64,000 bases of DNA from Deinococcus puniceus (lineage in GTDB: Bacteria > Deinococcota > Deinococci > Deinococcales > Deinococcaceae): positions 914,501 through 978,500 of the forward strand of contig NZ_CP011387.1 in assembly GCF_001644565.1 (NCBI RefSeq), in the 5' to 3' direction. The first letter of the stretch is position 1. Every line of letters begins with the position of its first letter. Shown here in pieces: positions 51,840-60,018 of the stretch. The position numbers and the translations under genes are program-made. The notes beneath the pieces are model-generated. The model was not told the DNA's origin. It saw only the letters and a program-made list of their open reading frames with translations, and did no database searches.

Positions 51840-52334
51840 CTACGCTTTAGGCCAGTCGCAACTGCGCGTTTGCAGGTCTTTCAGCACGTCTGAGGCGTGG
51901 TTGGCCGGATTCACGGTGCGCCAGTGACGGGCCAGCGTGCCGTCTGGGGCAATCAGAAACGTTTCGCGGGCGGCCATGCCCAGCAACCCGCCGAGTCCAC
52001 CGATGACGCCATACGCCTTAGACAAGGTGCGGTCACCGTCTGGAATCAGGGGATAGGACAGGCCGCAGGAGTCGCGGAACTTGGCCTGCCGGGCTTCGGT
52101 GTCCAGACTCACGCCGATCAGCTGGGCGTTTAGGGCGTCAAAGTCGGCGACTTTGGCCTCGAACCGCCGGGCCTCGATGCTGCATCCGGGCGATCCGGCA
52201 CGCGGGTAGAAGAACAAGATGACCCACTTGCCGCGCAGTTCCGACAGGCGCAGCGTGCGGCCATCGTCGCTGCGGGCCGAAAATTCGGGGGCCATGTTGG
52301 GCGCTGGGGTGAGCAGGGGCGAGGCGGTGGTCAT
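51840..52334 (-). CDS. bcp: peroxiredoxin, BCP/PrxQ family
   Basis: A 164-residue thiol peroxidase reducing hydrogen peroxide and organic hydroperoxides. MAPEFSARSDDGRTLRLSELRGKWVILFFYPRAGSPGCSIEARRFE has the peroxidatic cysteine in SPGC (the usual motif is TPGCT, here Ser replaces Thr). The next conserved parts are IGVSLDTEARQAKFRDSCGLSYPLIPDGD, with a second Cys that could resolve it, and YGVIGGLGG...ETFLIAPDGTLARHWRTV. A TACAAT box stands 6 nt before ATG 52334. Divergent from tilS. Confidence 0.88.
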   Translation of the reverse strand: MTTASPLLTPAPNMAPEFSARSDDGRTLRLSELRGKWVILFFYPRAGSPGCSIEARRFEAKVADFDALNAQLIGVSLDTEARQAKFRDSCGLSYPLIPDGDRTLSKAYGVIGGLGGLLGMAARETFLIAPDGTLARHWRTVNPANHASDVLKDLQTRSCDWPKA

Positions 52335-52340
52335 GCGCCG

Positions 52341-52346
52341 ATTGTA
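52341..52346 (-). promoter_or_regulatory. -10 box for leaderless peroxiredoxin transcript
   Basis: TACAAT, CGGCGC, ATG 52334. Confidence 0.5.
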
Positions 52347-52356
52347 CGGGGGCCAC

Positions 52357-52362
52357 TAGAAT
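52357..52362 (+). promoter_or_regulatory. -10 box for leaderless tilS-tadA transcript
   Basis: TAGAAT, CGAACG, GTG 52369. This and the peroxiredoxin box are divergent, 10 bp apart. Confidence 0.5.
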
Positions 52363-52368
52363 CGAACG

Positions 52369-53982
52369 GTGTTGTCGCTGACTTCCCTGCTAACTCCCTA
52401 CGCCGCCCAGACTGTGGTGGTGGGCGTGTCGGGTGGGGCCGACAGTGTGGCGTTGCTGCTGGCCTTGCGCTTGGCGGGGGCGCGGGTGAGGGTGGCCCAC
52501 CTCGATCATGCCCTGCGCCCCGATTCTGCCGACGATGCCCGCTGGGTGCAGCGATTGTGCGCCGAATTGGGCGTGCCCTGCGAGGTGGCGCGGGTAGATG
52601 TCGGCGCGGTGGCCGCCCGCCGGGGCTGGAATGGGGAAGATGCGGCCCGGCGCGTGCGCTACGATTTCCTCTCCAGAGTCGCCAAGAAAGCTGGAGCTTC
52701 CGCCATACTCACGGCCCACACCCGGCGCGATCAGGCCGAAACCGTGCTGATGGCCCTGCTGCGTGGGGAAGCGGTGCTGCACGGCATTCCCGCCGTGCGG
52801 GGGCGGGTGCATCGGCCTTGGCTGGCGGTGTCGCGGGCCGACGTAGAGGCGTTTTTGGTGGCCCAGCATCAGGCTTGGCGAGAAGACCCCAGCAACGCCG
52901 ATCCGGCCTTTACGCGGGCGTGGCTGCGGCTGGAAGTGATGCCCGTGCTGGCGGCCCGTTTTCCGGGGATAGAACTGGCTCTGGCCCGACTGGCCCGACT
53001 CGGTGCCGAAGATGACGCCGCCCTGTCCGAATTGGCCGCCCGCATCACAACACATGCTCCGTTGTCGGCCCAGCCTCCCGCCGTGCTGCGCCGCTGGGTG
53101 AGGCAGGAGTTGATGAGGTCAGGCCTCGACTTTCACGCCGATCAATTGGAGGCATTGGCGGCGGCGTTGCAAGAATCGGCCACCCTGCACCTGACCTTGC
53201 CGGGAGCGCGGCAGGTCACAGCCACCGGGGGCAAGCTGTACACCGCGCCGCAAGCGTGGCCCCCGCCCGATCTCCCCTTCCCAGAGGGCTGGCTGTTGAG
53301 GACTCGCCAACCCGCAGACCGAATTCGCCTGTCTGCCGGAACCCGCAAACTCAGCGACGTACTGACCGATGCCAAAGTGCCGCGAGAGAGCCGGGACGCC
53401 GTGCCCGTGCTGGTGTCTGCCGCTGGCGTGCAGTGGGTAGGTCTGCGCCCGCCCGTGTGGGCCGAGGGTGCCCGCGCCGTGGCGGGCGTGCCGGAAGATT
53501 TCCATCACACGGCAATGGGCGAGGCTTTGGCACTGGCCCACGCCGCCGCCGAGTCCGGAGAGGTTCCGGTGGGCGCGGTGGTGCTGCACGGGGGCAAGGT
53601 GGTGGGTCGGGGCCGCAACACGTCCCGCGAGGCGGGCGACATGACCCGGCACGCGGAATTGGCCGCCCTTAGGGAAGCCGCCGCCACGCTGGGCACGCCG
53701 TACCTCACCGAATGCACGTTGGTGGTCACGCTGGAACCCTGCCCGATGTGCTTGGGCGCGGCGCTGGAAGCAAGGATCGGGGGCATCGTGTACGGCGCGG
53801 CCAACCCCAAAGCCGGGGCGCTGGGCGGCGTGCTGGATGTGTTGGCCGCCCATTGGGGTCATACGCCAACGGTGCTGGGCGGCGTGCGGGCGGCGGAGGC
53901 GGCGCGGCTCCTCAAAACCACGTTTCGGCAGGTGCGGCAGGCGAAAACATCCCCCCAAACACACGAACGCGACCCCGCCTGA
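52369..53982 (+). CDS. tilS: fusion of tRNA(Ile)-lysidine synthetase TilS and tRNA adenosine deaminase TadA
   Basis: A 537-residue two-enzyme chain. Residues 1-about 375 are TilS: PP-loop VVVGVSGGADSVALLLAL (20-26 SGGADS), HLDHALRPDSADDARWVQ, AHTRRDQAETVLMALLRG and a C-terminal substrate domain. TilS makes lysidine at C34 of tRNA-Ile(CAU). Residues about 383-530 are TadA: AAESGEVPVGAVVLHGGKVVGRGRN, HAELAALREA with the zinc His and catalytic Glu, and LEPCPMCLGAALEARI with two zinc cysteines. TadA makes inosine at A34 of tRNA-Arg(ACG). The frame is continuous, so this is not a sequencing join. The start is GTG 52369. Confidence 0.92.
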   Translation: MLSLTSLLTPYAAQTVVVGVSGGADSVALLLALRLAGARVRVAHLDHALRPDSADDARWVQRLCAELGVPCEVARVDVGAVAARRGWNGEDAARRVRYDFLSRVAKKAGASAILTAHTRRDQAETVLMALLRGEAVLHGIPAVRGRVHRPWLAVSRADVEAFLVAQHQAWREDPSNADPAFTRAWLRLEVMPVLAARFPGIELALARLARLGAEDDAALSELAARITTHAPLSAQPPAVLRRWVRQELMRSGLDFHADQLEALAAALQESATLHLTLPGARQVTATGGKLYTAPQAWPPPDLPFPEGWLLRTRQPADRIRLSAGTRKLSDVLTDAKVPRESRDAVPVLVSAAGVQWVGLRPPVWAEGARAVAGVPEDFHHTAMGEALALAHAAAESGEVPVGAVVLHGGKVVGRGRNTSREAGDMTRHAELAALREAAATLGTPYLTECTLVVTLEPCPMCLGAALEARIGGIVYGAANPKAGALGGVLDVLAAHWGHTPTVLGGVRAAEAARLLKTTFRQVRQAKTSPQTHERDPA

Positions 53983-54056
53983 AAGGGTCGCTGCTTGGCC
54001 TGCGTTGGATTGGGTTGATCTACTTCGAACCTACCCCTGTTTGGACTCTGGTTGCT

Positions 54057-54800
54057 CTAGCTTCCGCATCCGCCGCCGCAGCCACCTCCACCACCGTCGC
54101 CCCCGCCAGAATCGCAACTGTCGCCGCTGGTGTCCGAACTGGTGCTGCCGCCAGAGCTGCCGCCGTCATTCTTCTCGCGGCGCGGCGGCATCCCTGAACT
54201 GCTTGACGCCACCGCCAACCCCACCACCACCAGCACGCCCAAGGTGATCAGTACCGCGAAACTGCTCCATGCGAACGTGGCCCACGCGATAAAGGCGGCG
54301 ACCAGTGGAATCAGCCAGCGCCGAAGCTTTGGGCGGTGTGTGGCTGCACGGCTCTGGCGCGGGTCGGGCCACAGGTCAGCAGGCGGCTGGGTTCCGAAGG
54401 TGTCGGCGTACAGATTCAGCGTAGACACGTACTGATGAGCGTAGTGCGCGGCGTCGCCGGGTTGCCCATTGGCCGGGTCGTGGTGCAGCGGCGCGGGCAG
54501 CAGCGGCGTCAGGCGCTCCCAGTAGTCGCGGGTAAAGGTCAGGTGCAGGTGCCACACTTCATCTATCAGTTTGGACGGCGTGACCGGAACCCCGCCCGTC
54601 GCGGCCAGTACCAGAAAGCGGCGATATTCTTCCAGCGCCCGCAGGGTCAGGGCAGGCGTCCAGCGGCGTTCGGCTTGCAGGCGGTCTATAAGTGCGGTGG
54701 GAAAGGTGTAGTTGAGCAGTGTGGCAGTGAGCGGGCTTGGGTCTGAAATCGCGCTTGGGCTGACGGTTCCGTGACGGCCAAGACTGGGCAAGGTATGCAT
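54057..54800 (-). CDS. GRDP (DUF1399)-like membrane protein with Gly/Cys-rich tail
   Basis: A 247-residue protein in three parts. The soluble N-terminal region (about 20-145) has RRWTPALTLRALEEYRRFLVLAA, VTPSKLIDEVWHLHLTFTRDYW, HHDPANG and HQYVSTLNLYADTFG, the His-rich pattern of the glycine-rich-domain family (DUF1399; WHxH motif). Two hydrophobic helices follow at about 165-205. The tail is low complexity: Ser/Gly/Asp, then DSGGGDGGGGGCGGGCGS. The histidines and terminal cysteines suggest metal binding. AGGAG precedes ATG 54800. Confidence 0.62.
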   Translation of the reverse strand: MHTLPSLGRHGTVSPSAISDPSPLTATLLNYTFPTALIDRLQAERRWTPALTLRALEEYRRFLVLAATGGVPVTPSKLIDEVWHLHLTFTRDYWERLTPLLPAPLHHDPANGQPGDAAHYAHQYVSTLNLYADTFGTQPPADLWPDPRQSRAATHRPKLRRWLIPLVAAFIAWATFAWSSFAVLITLGVLVVVGLAVASSSSGMPPRREKNDGGSSGGSTSSDTSGDSCDSGGGDGGGGGCGGGCGS

Positions 54801-54960
54801 CTGCTGGCTCCTGTGGATACTCGAAAGAGTGCCTATGACGGTGTTTCTTCCTGCCCTGAGCGTGCGCCCGCGCCGTCAGCCATCTGTCACGCAACGGTCA
54901 AGGCAGGCCAGAGTCTCGGCTTACCTGTGCCCGCTGCGGGTTTGCTACACTGGGGAAGTT

Positions 54961-54997
54961 GCGAGGCGCACTTGGGAATGAATCCGGTGCGCCTCGC
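54961..54997. other. strong intergenic hairpin with 11-bp perfect stem
   Basis: GCGAGGCGCAC (54961-54971) and GTGCGCCTCGC (54987-54997) pair perfectly around 15 nt. It lies in the 299-bp gap between pckA and the GRDP-like gene. No U-tract follows on either strand, so it is not a standard terminator. A possible TACACT box lies just upstream on the plus strand. Confidence 0.5.
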
Positions 54998-55022
54998 TGA
55001 TGCTGATGTAGTTTTGATTTGA

Positions 55023-55058
55023 GTGGGGCGGGGGTAAGTGAGCGCGGCGATTGCCCTT
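55023..55058 (+). repeat. REP-like element 6, right half only
   Basis: GTGGGGCGGGGGTAAGTGAGCGCGGCGATTGCCC matches the conserved half of the other elements; the left palindrome is missing. Confidence 0.5.
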
Positions 55059-55099
55059 CCTTAGCCCCTTAGCACAAGCCCCTCAGACGCCCCACACCC

Positions 55100-56767
55100 T
55101 CAGTTTTGTCCGTCCGGGTCGGGCATACTCGCTGTGACCGCCCCGTCCACGCCGCTCTCGAAGCGCTTGAAATTCTCGCGGAACATGCGGGCCAGTTTGC
55201 GGGCCACCACGTCATAGGCGGCGGCATCAGCCCAAGCGTCGCGCGGGTTCAGCACGCCGTCTGGCACGCCGGAAACCTGTGCCGGAATCTCTAGCCCAAA
55301 GTGGGGTTCGCGCTCAAACGTCACGCCGTCCAGCCCGCCCGACAGCGCCGCATTCAGCATGGCCCGCGTGTGCCGGATGCTCATGCGTTTGCCCTGACCG
55401 TACATGCCGCCCGTCCAGCCCGTGTTCACCAACCAGACCTGCGCTCCGCTGGCCTGCACTTTCTGGGCCAGCAGGCGGGCATATTCGCCGGGATGCCGGG
55501 GCATAAAGGGCGCACCAAAGCAGGTGCTGAAGGTGGGCTGCGGCTCGGTGATGCCGTCTTCGGTGCCGGGAATCTTGGCCGTAAAACCACTCAGGAAAAA
55601 GTACATGGTCTGTTCGGGCGTCAGGCGGCTGATCGGGGGCAGCACGCCGTAAGCGTCGGCGGTCAGGAACACGATATTGCGTGGATGCCCGGCGCGGCCC
55701 GCCTCCACGATGTTGCCGATCTGATCAATCGGGTAGGCGCTGCGGGTGTTTTCGGTCAGGCTGCCGTCGTTCAGGTCAGGCGTGCCATCGCTGCCCAACA
55801 CCACATTTTCCAGCACCGTGCCAAAGGTATGGGTGGTGCGGTAAATATCAGGTTCCGCCTCGGCGTTCAAGCCGATCACTTTGGCGTAGCAGCCGCCTTC
55901 GAAATTAAAGACGCCGTCGTCTGTCCAGCCGTGTTCGTCATCCCCGATCAGGGCGCGAGTGGGGTCGGCGCTGAGGGTGGTTTTGCCCGTGCCACTCAGT
56001 CCGAAAAACAGCGCTACGTCGCCGCCCTTCCCATCAATATCGGCCCCCACGTTGGCCGAGCAGTGCATAGGCATCACGCCCCGCTCTGGCAACAGGAAAT
56101 TCAGCACGCCGAAGATGGCTTTTTTGTTCTCGCCCGCGTACTCGGTGCCGCCGATCAGTACCATTTTCCGGCTGAAATTGACCAGAATGAAGGTGTCGCT
56201 GCGAACGCCGTCCTGCACGGGGTCGGCACGGAATCCGGGCAGATTCAGCACTGTCCAGTCGGGCGCAAAGTCGGCCAATTCCTCGGCACTGGGCCGCACG
56301 AACATATTGCGTACAAACAGCGAGTGGTACGCCATTTCCTGCACAAAGCGCACGCCGAGGCGGTGGGCCGGGTCGGTGCCCGCAAACAGGTGCTGCACAA
56401 ATAGCTCTTTTCCATCTGCATTCGCGCCAGTGTTGATATACGCCGTCATCTTGTCCAGCAGGCGGTCAAACACCACCGGGCTGATCGGCGTGTTGAATCC
56501 GCCCCACCACACGGCGTCGCGCGTCAGGTCGTCTTCCACGATAAAGCGGTCTTTGGGGCTGCGGCCTGTTTTGTTGGTGCGAACCGCCAAGGGGCCGCCC
56601 GCCGCGATTCGGCCTTCGCCGCGCCGCAGGGCAGCCTCGTACAGTTCAGTCACGCCGGGTTGAAGGTGTAGCGTGGCGTTGTGGATGCCCAAATCGGTCA
56701 GGGTGGCTGTGGTTGGATGGCTGTCTGGCAACCCCGTCGCCTCTTGGCGTGCGCTGGTCAGGCTCAT
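55100..56767 (-). CDS. pckA: phosphoenolpyruvate carboxykinase (ATP)
   Basis: PckA converts oxaloacetate and ATP to phosphoenolpyruvate and CO2 at the start of gluconeogenesis. The 555-residue protein has RTNKTGRSPKDRFIVEDD, the kinase-1a loop ALFFGLSGTGKTTLSADPTR (near 257), LIGDDEHGWTDDGVFNFEGGCYAKVIGLN with metal and substrate residues, and STCFGAPFMPRHPGEYARLL. I use ATG 56767: AGGGAGG lies 5 nt upstream and the protein begins there as in the family. The 57 upstream in-frame codons are rejected. Confidence 0.96.
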   Translation of the reverse strand: MSLTSARQEATGLPDSHPTTATLTDLGIHNATLHLQPGVTELYEAALRRGEGRIAAGGPLAVRTNKTGRSPKDRFIVEDDLTRDAVWWGGFNTPISPVVFDRLLDKMTAYINTGANADGKELFVQHLFAGTDPAHRLGVRFVQEMAYHSLFVRNMFVRPSAEELADFAPDWTVLNLPGFRADPVQDGVRSDTFILVNFSRKMVLIGGTEYAGENKKAIFGVLNFLLPERGVMPMHCSANVGADIDGKGGDVALFFGLSGTGKTTLSADPTRALIGDDEHGWTDDGVFNFEGGCYAKVIGLNAEAEPDIYRTTHTFGTVLENVVLGSDGTPDLNDGSLTENTRSAYPIDQIGNIVEAGRAGHPRNIVFLTADAYGVLPPISRLTPEQTMYFFLSGFTAKIPGTEDGITEPQPTFSTCFGAPFMPRHPGEYARLLAQKVQASGAQVWLVNTGWTGGMYGQGKRMSIRHTRAMLNAALSGGLDGVTFEREPHFGLEIPAQVSGVPDGVLNPRDAWADAAAYDVVARKLARMFRENFKRFESGVDGAVTASMPDPDGQN

Positions 56768-56940
56768 AAGTCCTCCCTTGAAAATGAATAAGTGTGAACG
56801 GTTACCCCCTGATTGTGGCCTGTGAAGCGGTTCCAGACCAACCTTAGTGTAGTCACCGCAGCAGGGACAACACTTTTGATGTGTACGCAAATGCATGATG
56901 CATAACGCTTGGGCCAGCGCTGAAGTTCTGGCTTGCACTT

Positions 56941-56974
56941 AAAAAGGGCCACACAGCTTCCGCATGCGTGGCCC
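56941..56974 (-). terminator. intrinsic terminator of the PrcB-type lipoprotein gene
   Basis: On the minus strand GGGCCAC...GTGGCCC (56968-56974 with 56946-56952) is followed by TTTTTAAG. It starts about 30 bp after the stop of the lipoprotein gene and lies upstream of pckA. Confidence 0.7.
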
Positions 56975-57005
56975 CTCTAGAGGTTTGATTGTTATCTGAG
57001 AAGTT

Positions 57006-58115
57006 TTACTGCCCCAGTTGCAGCGGCGTGCCGTTCGTATCAACTACGCGCACTTGGCTGTAGCTGCCGCTTAGGCGCACCAAAGTCCACGGGCTGGTGA
57101 TGGCCTGCGTGGTAATCGAACCCGCGCCGGGAGCCGTGACCGCCACTGTGAGAGTCAGCACGCCGTTTTGGGCGCTGGCGTTGGTCACGCGCACGCTGTA
57201 GCCACCCGTGTTGCGTTGGCCGAGGAAAATCCCGACTGCCGTTTCTCCCGCATTCAGGCGCGGCGCGGCGGGAATCCCGGTCTGGCGGCCATAGGCGGTG
57301 GCATACACGCTGCCGAGGGCGGTTTGGGTGGTGGCGATTTGAATGGCCCCGCTAGTGGCGCTGGCATTGGTGCCGCTAGCGACTTCCACGAAGCCCACGC
57401 GCCCAGCCGTCGTGCCCGCTCCAGTTCCCGGCGTAGTGGTGACCGTTCCCGTCGTGCCTGTGCCGATGCTACTCACCGTTCGGACACCCGGCAGCACATA
57501 CAGCGCGGTTCTCAGGCTTTCTTGGGGGGCAGGTTCAACCGTCAGGGCGGCGTCGCCTGCGCTTTGTTCATTCAGTACGGCTACGGCCAATGGCCCTTGC
57601 CCCAGCAGCGCTTGGCCCAGAGCCGCGCCTTCCTCACTGGTCAGATTGCCCGCGCCCGCCAGCCCGTTCACGCCCACTCCGGTAGCCACCCCATTGGTGG
57701 TGCTCAGCTTCTGCCAGCGCGTCCCATCGGTAAAGTACACGGCGCTCAGGGCCGCGCCGCCTTCGGGCCGCACACTGAACAGGCCCGCCGCGTCGCGAGT
57801 CACGTTCACTTTCACGTTGCTGGGCGTGCTGGGCAGGCGGTAGGTGGCCTTGCCGTTCACGCTGAGGGTTCCGGCCAACGCCAGCGGGTCTTGCCCGACT
57901 TGGGGCTGCAACGTCACCGCCACGCCGCCAATTTTCAGGCTGCTTTGGGTGCTGCTGCCCAGCGTGCCGTACACCCACACGATGCGTTCCTGCGTGCCGC
58001 CGTACAGCGTGGCTTCGTGAACCCGCACATTGCCTGCACCTGTCATGCTGCACCCCGCCAGCAGTCCGGCGCTCAGTGCCAACAGACCACCCAGAACGAA
58101 TTTAGAAGACTTCAT
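57006..58115 (-). CDS. lipoprotein with PrcB-type C-terminal domain
   Basis: A 369-residue exported lipoprotein. MKSSKFVLGGLLALSAGLLAGC is the signal with lipobox LAGC at Cys22. The middle is beta-rich with a Thr/Gly-rich linker (TGTTGTVTTTPGTGAGTT). The C-terminal part (about 290-355) has FLGQRNTGGYSVRVTNASAQNGVLTLTVAVTAPGAGSITTQAITSPWTLVRL, the PrcB C-terminal domain first described in the treponemal dentilisin complex. The domain's partner is not known here. TAAGCT stands 6 nt before the ATG, and an intrinsic terminator follows the stop. Confidence 0.78.
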   Translation of the reverse strand: MKSSKFVLGGLLALSAGLLAGCSMTGAGNVRVHEATLYGGTQERIVWVYGTLGSSTQSSLKIGGVAVTLQPQVGQDPLALAGTLSVNGKATYRLPSTPSNVKVNVTRDAAGLFSVRPEGGAALSAVYFTDGTRWQKLSTTNGVATGVGVNGLAGAGNLTSEEGAALGQALLGQGPLAVAVLNEQSAGDAALTVEPAPQESLRTALYVLPGVRTVSSIGTGTTGTVTTTPGTGAGTTAGRVGFVEVASGTNASATSGAIQIATTQTALGSVYATAYGRQTGIPAAPRLNAGETAVGIFLGQRNTGGYSVRVTNASAQNGVLTLTVAVTAPGAGSITTQAITSPWTLVRLSGSYSQVRVVDTNGTPLQLGQ

Positions 58116-58121
58116 AGGGGC

Positions 58122-58127
58122 AGCTTA
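58122..58127 (-). promoter_or_regulatory. -10 box for leaderless PrcB-type lipoprotein transcript
   Basis: TAAGCT, GCCCCT, ATG 58115. Confidence 0.45.
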
Positions 58128-58189
58128 GGCGGGCTGCCTGATGACCGACTGAACGGGCCTTGAGCAAATGCATACGCAGGGCAGAAGCC

Positions 58190-59866
58190 TCAGCGGCTCA
58201 GCAACTCCCGCGCATGCGTCAGCGCCGCATCCGACGTGTTGCCGCTCATCATGCGGGCTATTTCTTCAAGGCGTTCTTGGGGGTTCAGCAGGCGCACCCG
58301 GCTCACCGTGCGGCCTCCTTCTACATGCTTTTCCACCTTGTAATGCTGATCGGCGCGGGCGGCAATCTGCGCGAGGTGCGTGACCACCAACACTTGACGC
58401 GACGCGGCCAGCCCCGACAATTGCGCCGCCACCGCCAACGCCGCCGAGCCGCCGATTCCGGCGTCGACTTCGTCAAAAATCACGGTGGGGGTGTCGGCCC
58501 CCAACACCGTACTGATCGCCAGCATCACCCGCGACAACTCGCCGCCCGACGCGACATCGGCCAGGGGTGCGAGGTCTTCGCCGGGGTTGGCCGTGAAGTA
58601 CAGCAGCACGTCGCTGATACCGCTCAGCACGGGCGTGGGCAGCGGCGACAGCCGGAATTCGAGGCGGGCGTGCGGCATCCCCAATTCCCGAATGACTGCC
58701 AGTAGCGAGGCGGCCAGCGGGGCAGCGGTGCGGGTGCGGGCGGCGTCCAGCGCCTTGCCTGCGGCCAACGCTGCGGCTTTTAGGGCGTTCACATCGGCCT
58801 CCAGCGTTCCGGCGTCGTGTTCGTCGCGTTCCAGCGCGGCCAGCTCTGCATTCACCGACTCCTGAAACGCCAGTACATCTTCCAATGTCGGCCCGTATTT
58901 GGCCCGCAGCTTGCCCAGTGCCGACAACCGGGCTTCTACGCGGGCCAGTTCCTCGGGATCGGGGGCGCTGTCTTCGGCGGTGCCGCGTAGCTCGCCCACG
59001 ATGGCCTGCACGGCGTCCAAGGCTTCGCGCAAATCTCGCTGCAACCCGGCGCTCGTTTCGTCGTATTTGGCCCCGGCGTTCAGCGCCCGCACCGCTTCGG
59101 CTATCAGCCCAGTCGCGCTTACTTCTCCATCCGACAGGAGTTCCAGCGCCCCCGCCGCCCCCTGCGCGATGGTGTCCAAGTTTGCCAGCCGGGTCAGATC
59201 GGTACTCAGCGGTTCTTCCTCACCGGGTTGGGGGGCAATTTCGGCAATCTCGCGGGCTTGAAAGGTCAACAAATCCAGTTGCCGCGCCCGCTCTCGCTCG
59301 CCCGTTCGCAGGGCGTCCAGCCGCGCCGCCGCTTCCTGCCACGCCCGGTAAGCCGCCCGGTATGCGCCCGATTCTGCTGCCACTTGCCGGTCTAGCAGGT
59401 CACGCTGGTTGGCAGGAGTGAGCAAACTGACCGCGCTGTGCTGCCAGTGAATCGTGAGGTGAGTGGTGGCCCATTCCTGCAATTCGCGCACGCTGACCAC
59501 TTCGCCGTCCAGCCGCGCCGTTCCGCGTCCCTGCGTGGTCACGCGGCGGCTGGCGCTGAATTCATCCGACTGCTGTTCCCAGAAGCCTGTGACCAGCAGC
59601 GCGTCTTCTCCCGTGCGGATCAGATCGGTGTTGGCCCGCGCCCCCAGCAGCAGCCCCAGCGCGTCTACGATGATGCTTTTGCCCGCGCCCGTTTCGCCCG
59701 TAAACGCCGAGAATCCGCCGCGAAGTTCCAGCGTCAGGGCCGGAATCGTCGCCAGATTCCGCACTTCCAGCCGAGCTAAGCCGCCGCCAGACGGGAAAAC
59801 CTGCTGGGGCTGGGGCGCGGTTTGGGGTACGGCGGGGGGGTGGGGGGTGCGGGCCTTGCGGGTCAC
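58190..59866 (-). CDS. recN: DNA repair protein RecN
   Basis: RecN is an SMC-like ATPase that acts early in double-strand break repair, highly relevant in radiation-resistant bacteria. The 558-residue protein has the Walker A FTGETGAGKSIIVDALGLLLG (residues 57-64), a coiled-coil centre with two arms (about 150-370), and the C-terminal lobe with VASGGELSRVMLAISTVLG and Walker B TVIFDEVDAGIGG, then VVTHLAQIAARADQHYKV. There is a short Pro/Gln-rich extension before the ATPase lobe. The start is GTG 59866 with a TAAACT box 7 nt before it. Confidence 0.96.
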   Translation of the reverse strand: MTRKARTPHPPAVPQTAPQPQQVFPSGGGLARLEVRNLATIPALTLELRGGFSAFTGETGAGKSIIVDALGLLLGARANTDLIRTGEDALLVTGFWEQQSDEFSASRRVTTQGRGTARLDGEVVSVRELQEWATTHLTIHWQHSAVSLLTPANQRDLLDRQVAAESGAYRAAYRAWQEAAARLDALRTGERERARQLDLLTFQAREIAEIAPQPGEEEPLSTDLTRLANLDTIAQGAAGALELLSDGEVSATGLIAEAVRALNAGAKYDETSAGLQRDLREALDAVQAIVGELRGTAEDSAPDPEELARVEARLSALGKLRAKYGPTLEDVLAFQESVNAELAALERDEHDAGTLEADVNALKAAALAAGKALDAARTRTAAPLAASLLAVIRELGMPHARLEFRLSPLPTPVLSGISDVLLYFTANPGEDLAPLADVASGGELSRVMLAISTVLGADTPTVIFDEVDAGIGGSAALAVAAQLSGLAASRQVLVVTHLAQIAARADQHYKVEKHVEGGRTVSRVRLLNPQERLEEIARMMSGNTSDAALTHARELLSR

Positions 59867-59873
59867 GCCCCGG

Positions 59874-59879
59874 AGTTTA
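59874..59879 (-). promoter_or_regulatory. -10 box for leaderless recN transcript
   Basis: TAAACT, CCGGGGC, GTG 59866. No damage-response palindrome of the TTATGNNNNNNNCATAA type is visible here. Confidence 0.45.
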
Positions 59880-59942
59880 GAGCGTTTGCGGGTGGGGGCA
59901 TGGAGAGCGGGGCCGCGATTGGGAAAAGGGTAGGGTGGCTTG

Positions 59943-59980
59943 TATTGATAAACGATATGGGAGTATATTGATAAGCGACA
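59943..59980. promoter_or_regulatory. direct repeats upstream of the DUF2975-XRE pair
   Basis: TATTGATAAACGATA (59943-59957) and TATTGATAAGCGACA (59966-59980) match at 12 of 15 positions with a 23-bp period, about two helical turns. A good candidate for tandem binding by the XRE regulator. Confidence 0.5.
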
Positions 59981-60018
59981 AGGGTCAGTTATGAGACTAC
60001 GGCTGACCGGGGGGATGT

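Noticed and set aside
54840..54960. Cobalamin riboswitch on the minus strand ahead of the GRDP-like gene
   Set aside because: CCCGC and a AAGCC...CCTGCC segment are present, but the GGTGAAAATCC core is missing and the B12 box has four extra bases. The downstream gene has no cobalamin link.
55301..56404. 367-residue plus-strand ORF opposite pckA
   Set aside because: It is a shadow of pckA, with no motif or start signal.
58150..60010. SOS or RDRM-type damage operator at recN
   Set aside because: I looked for the 17-bp TTATG...CATAA palindrome and a LexA-like site upstream of recN and saw neither. The AT-rich TATTGATAA repeats belong to the other side.
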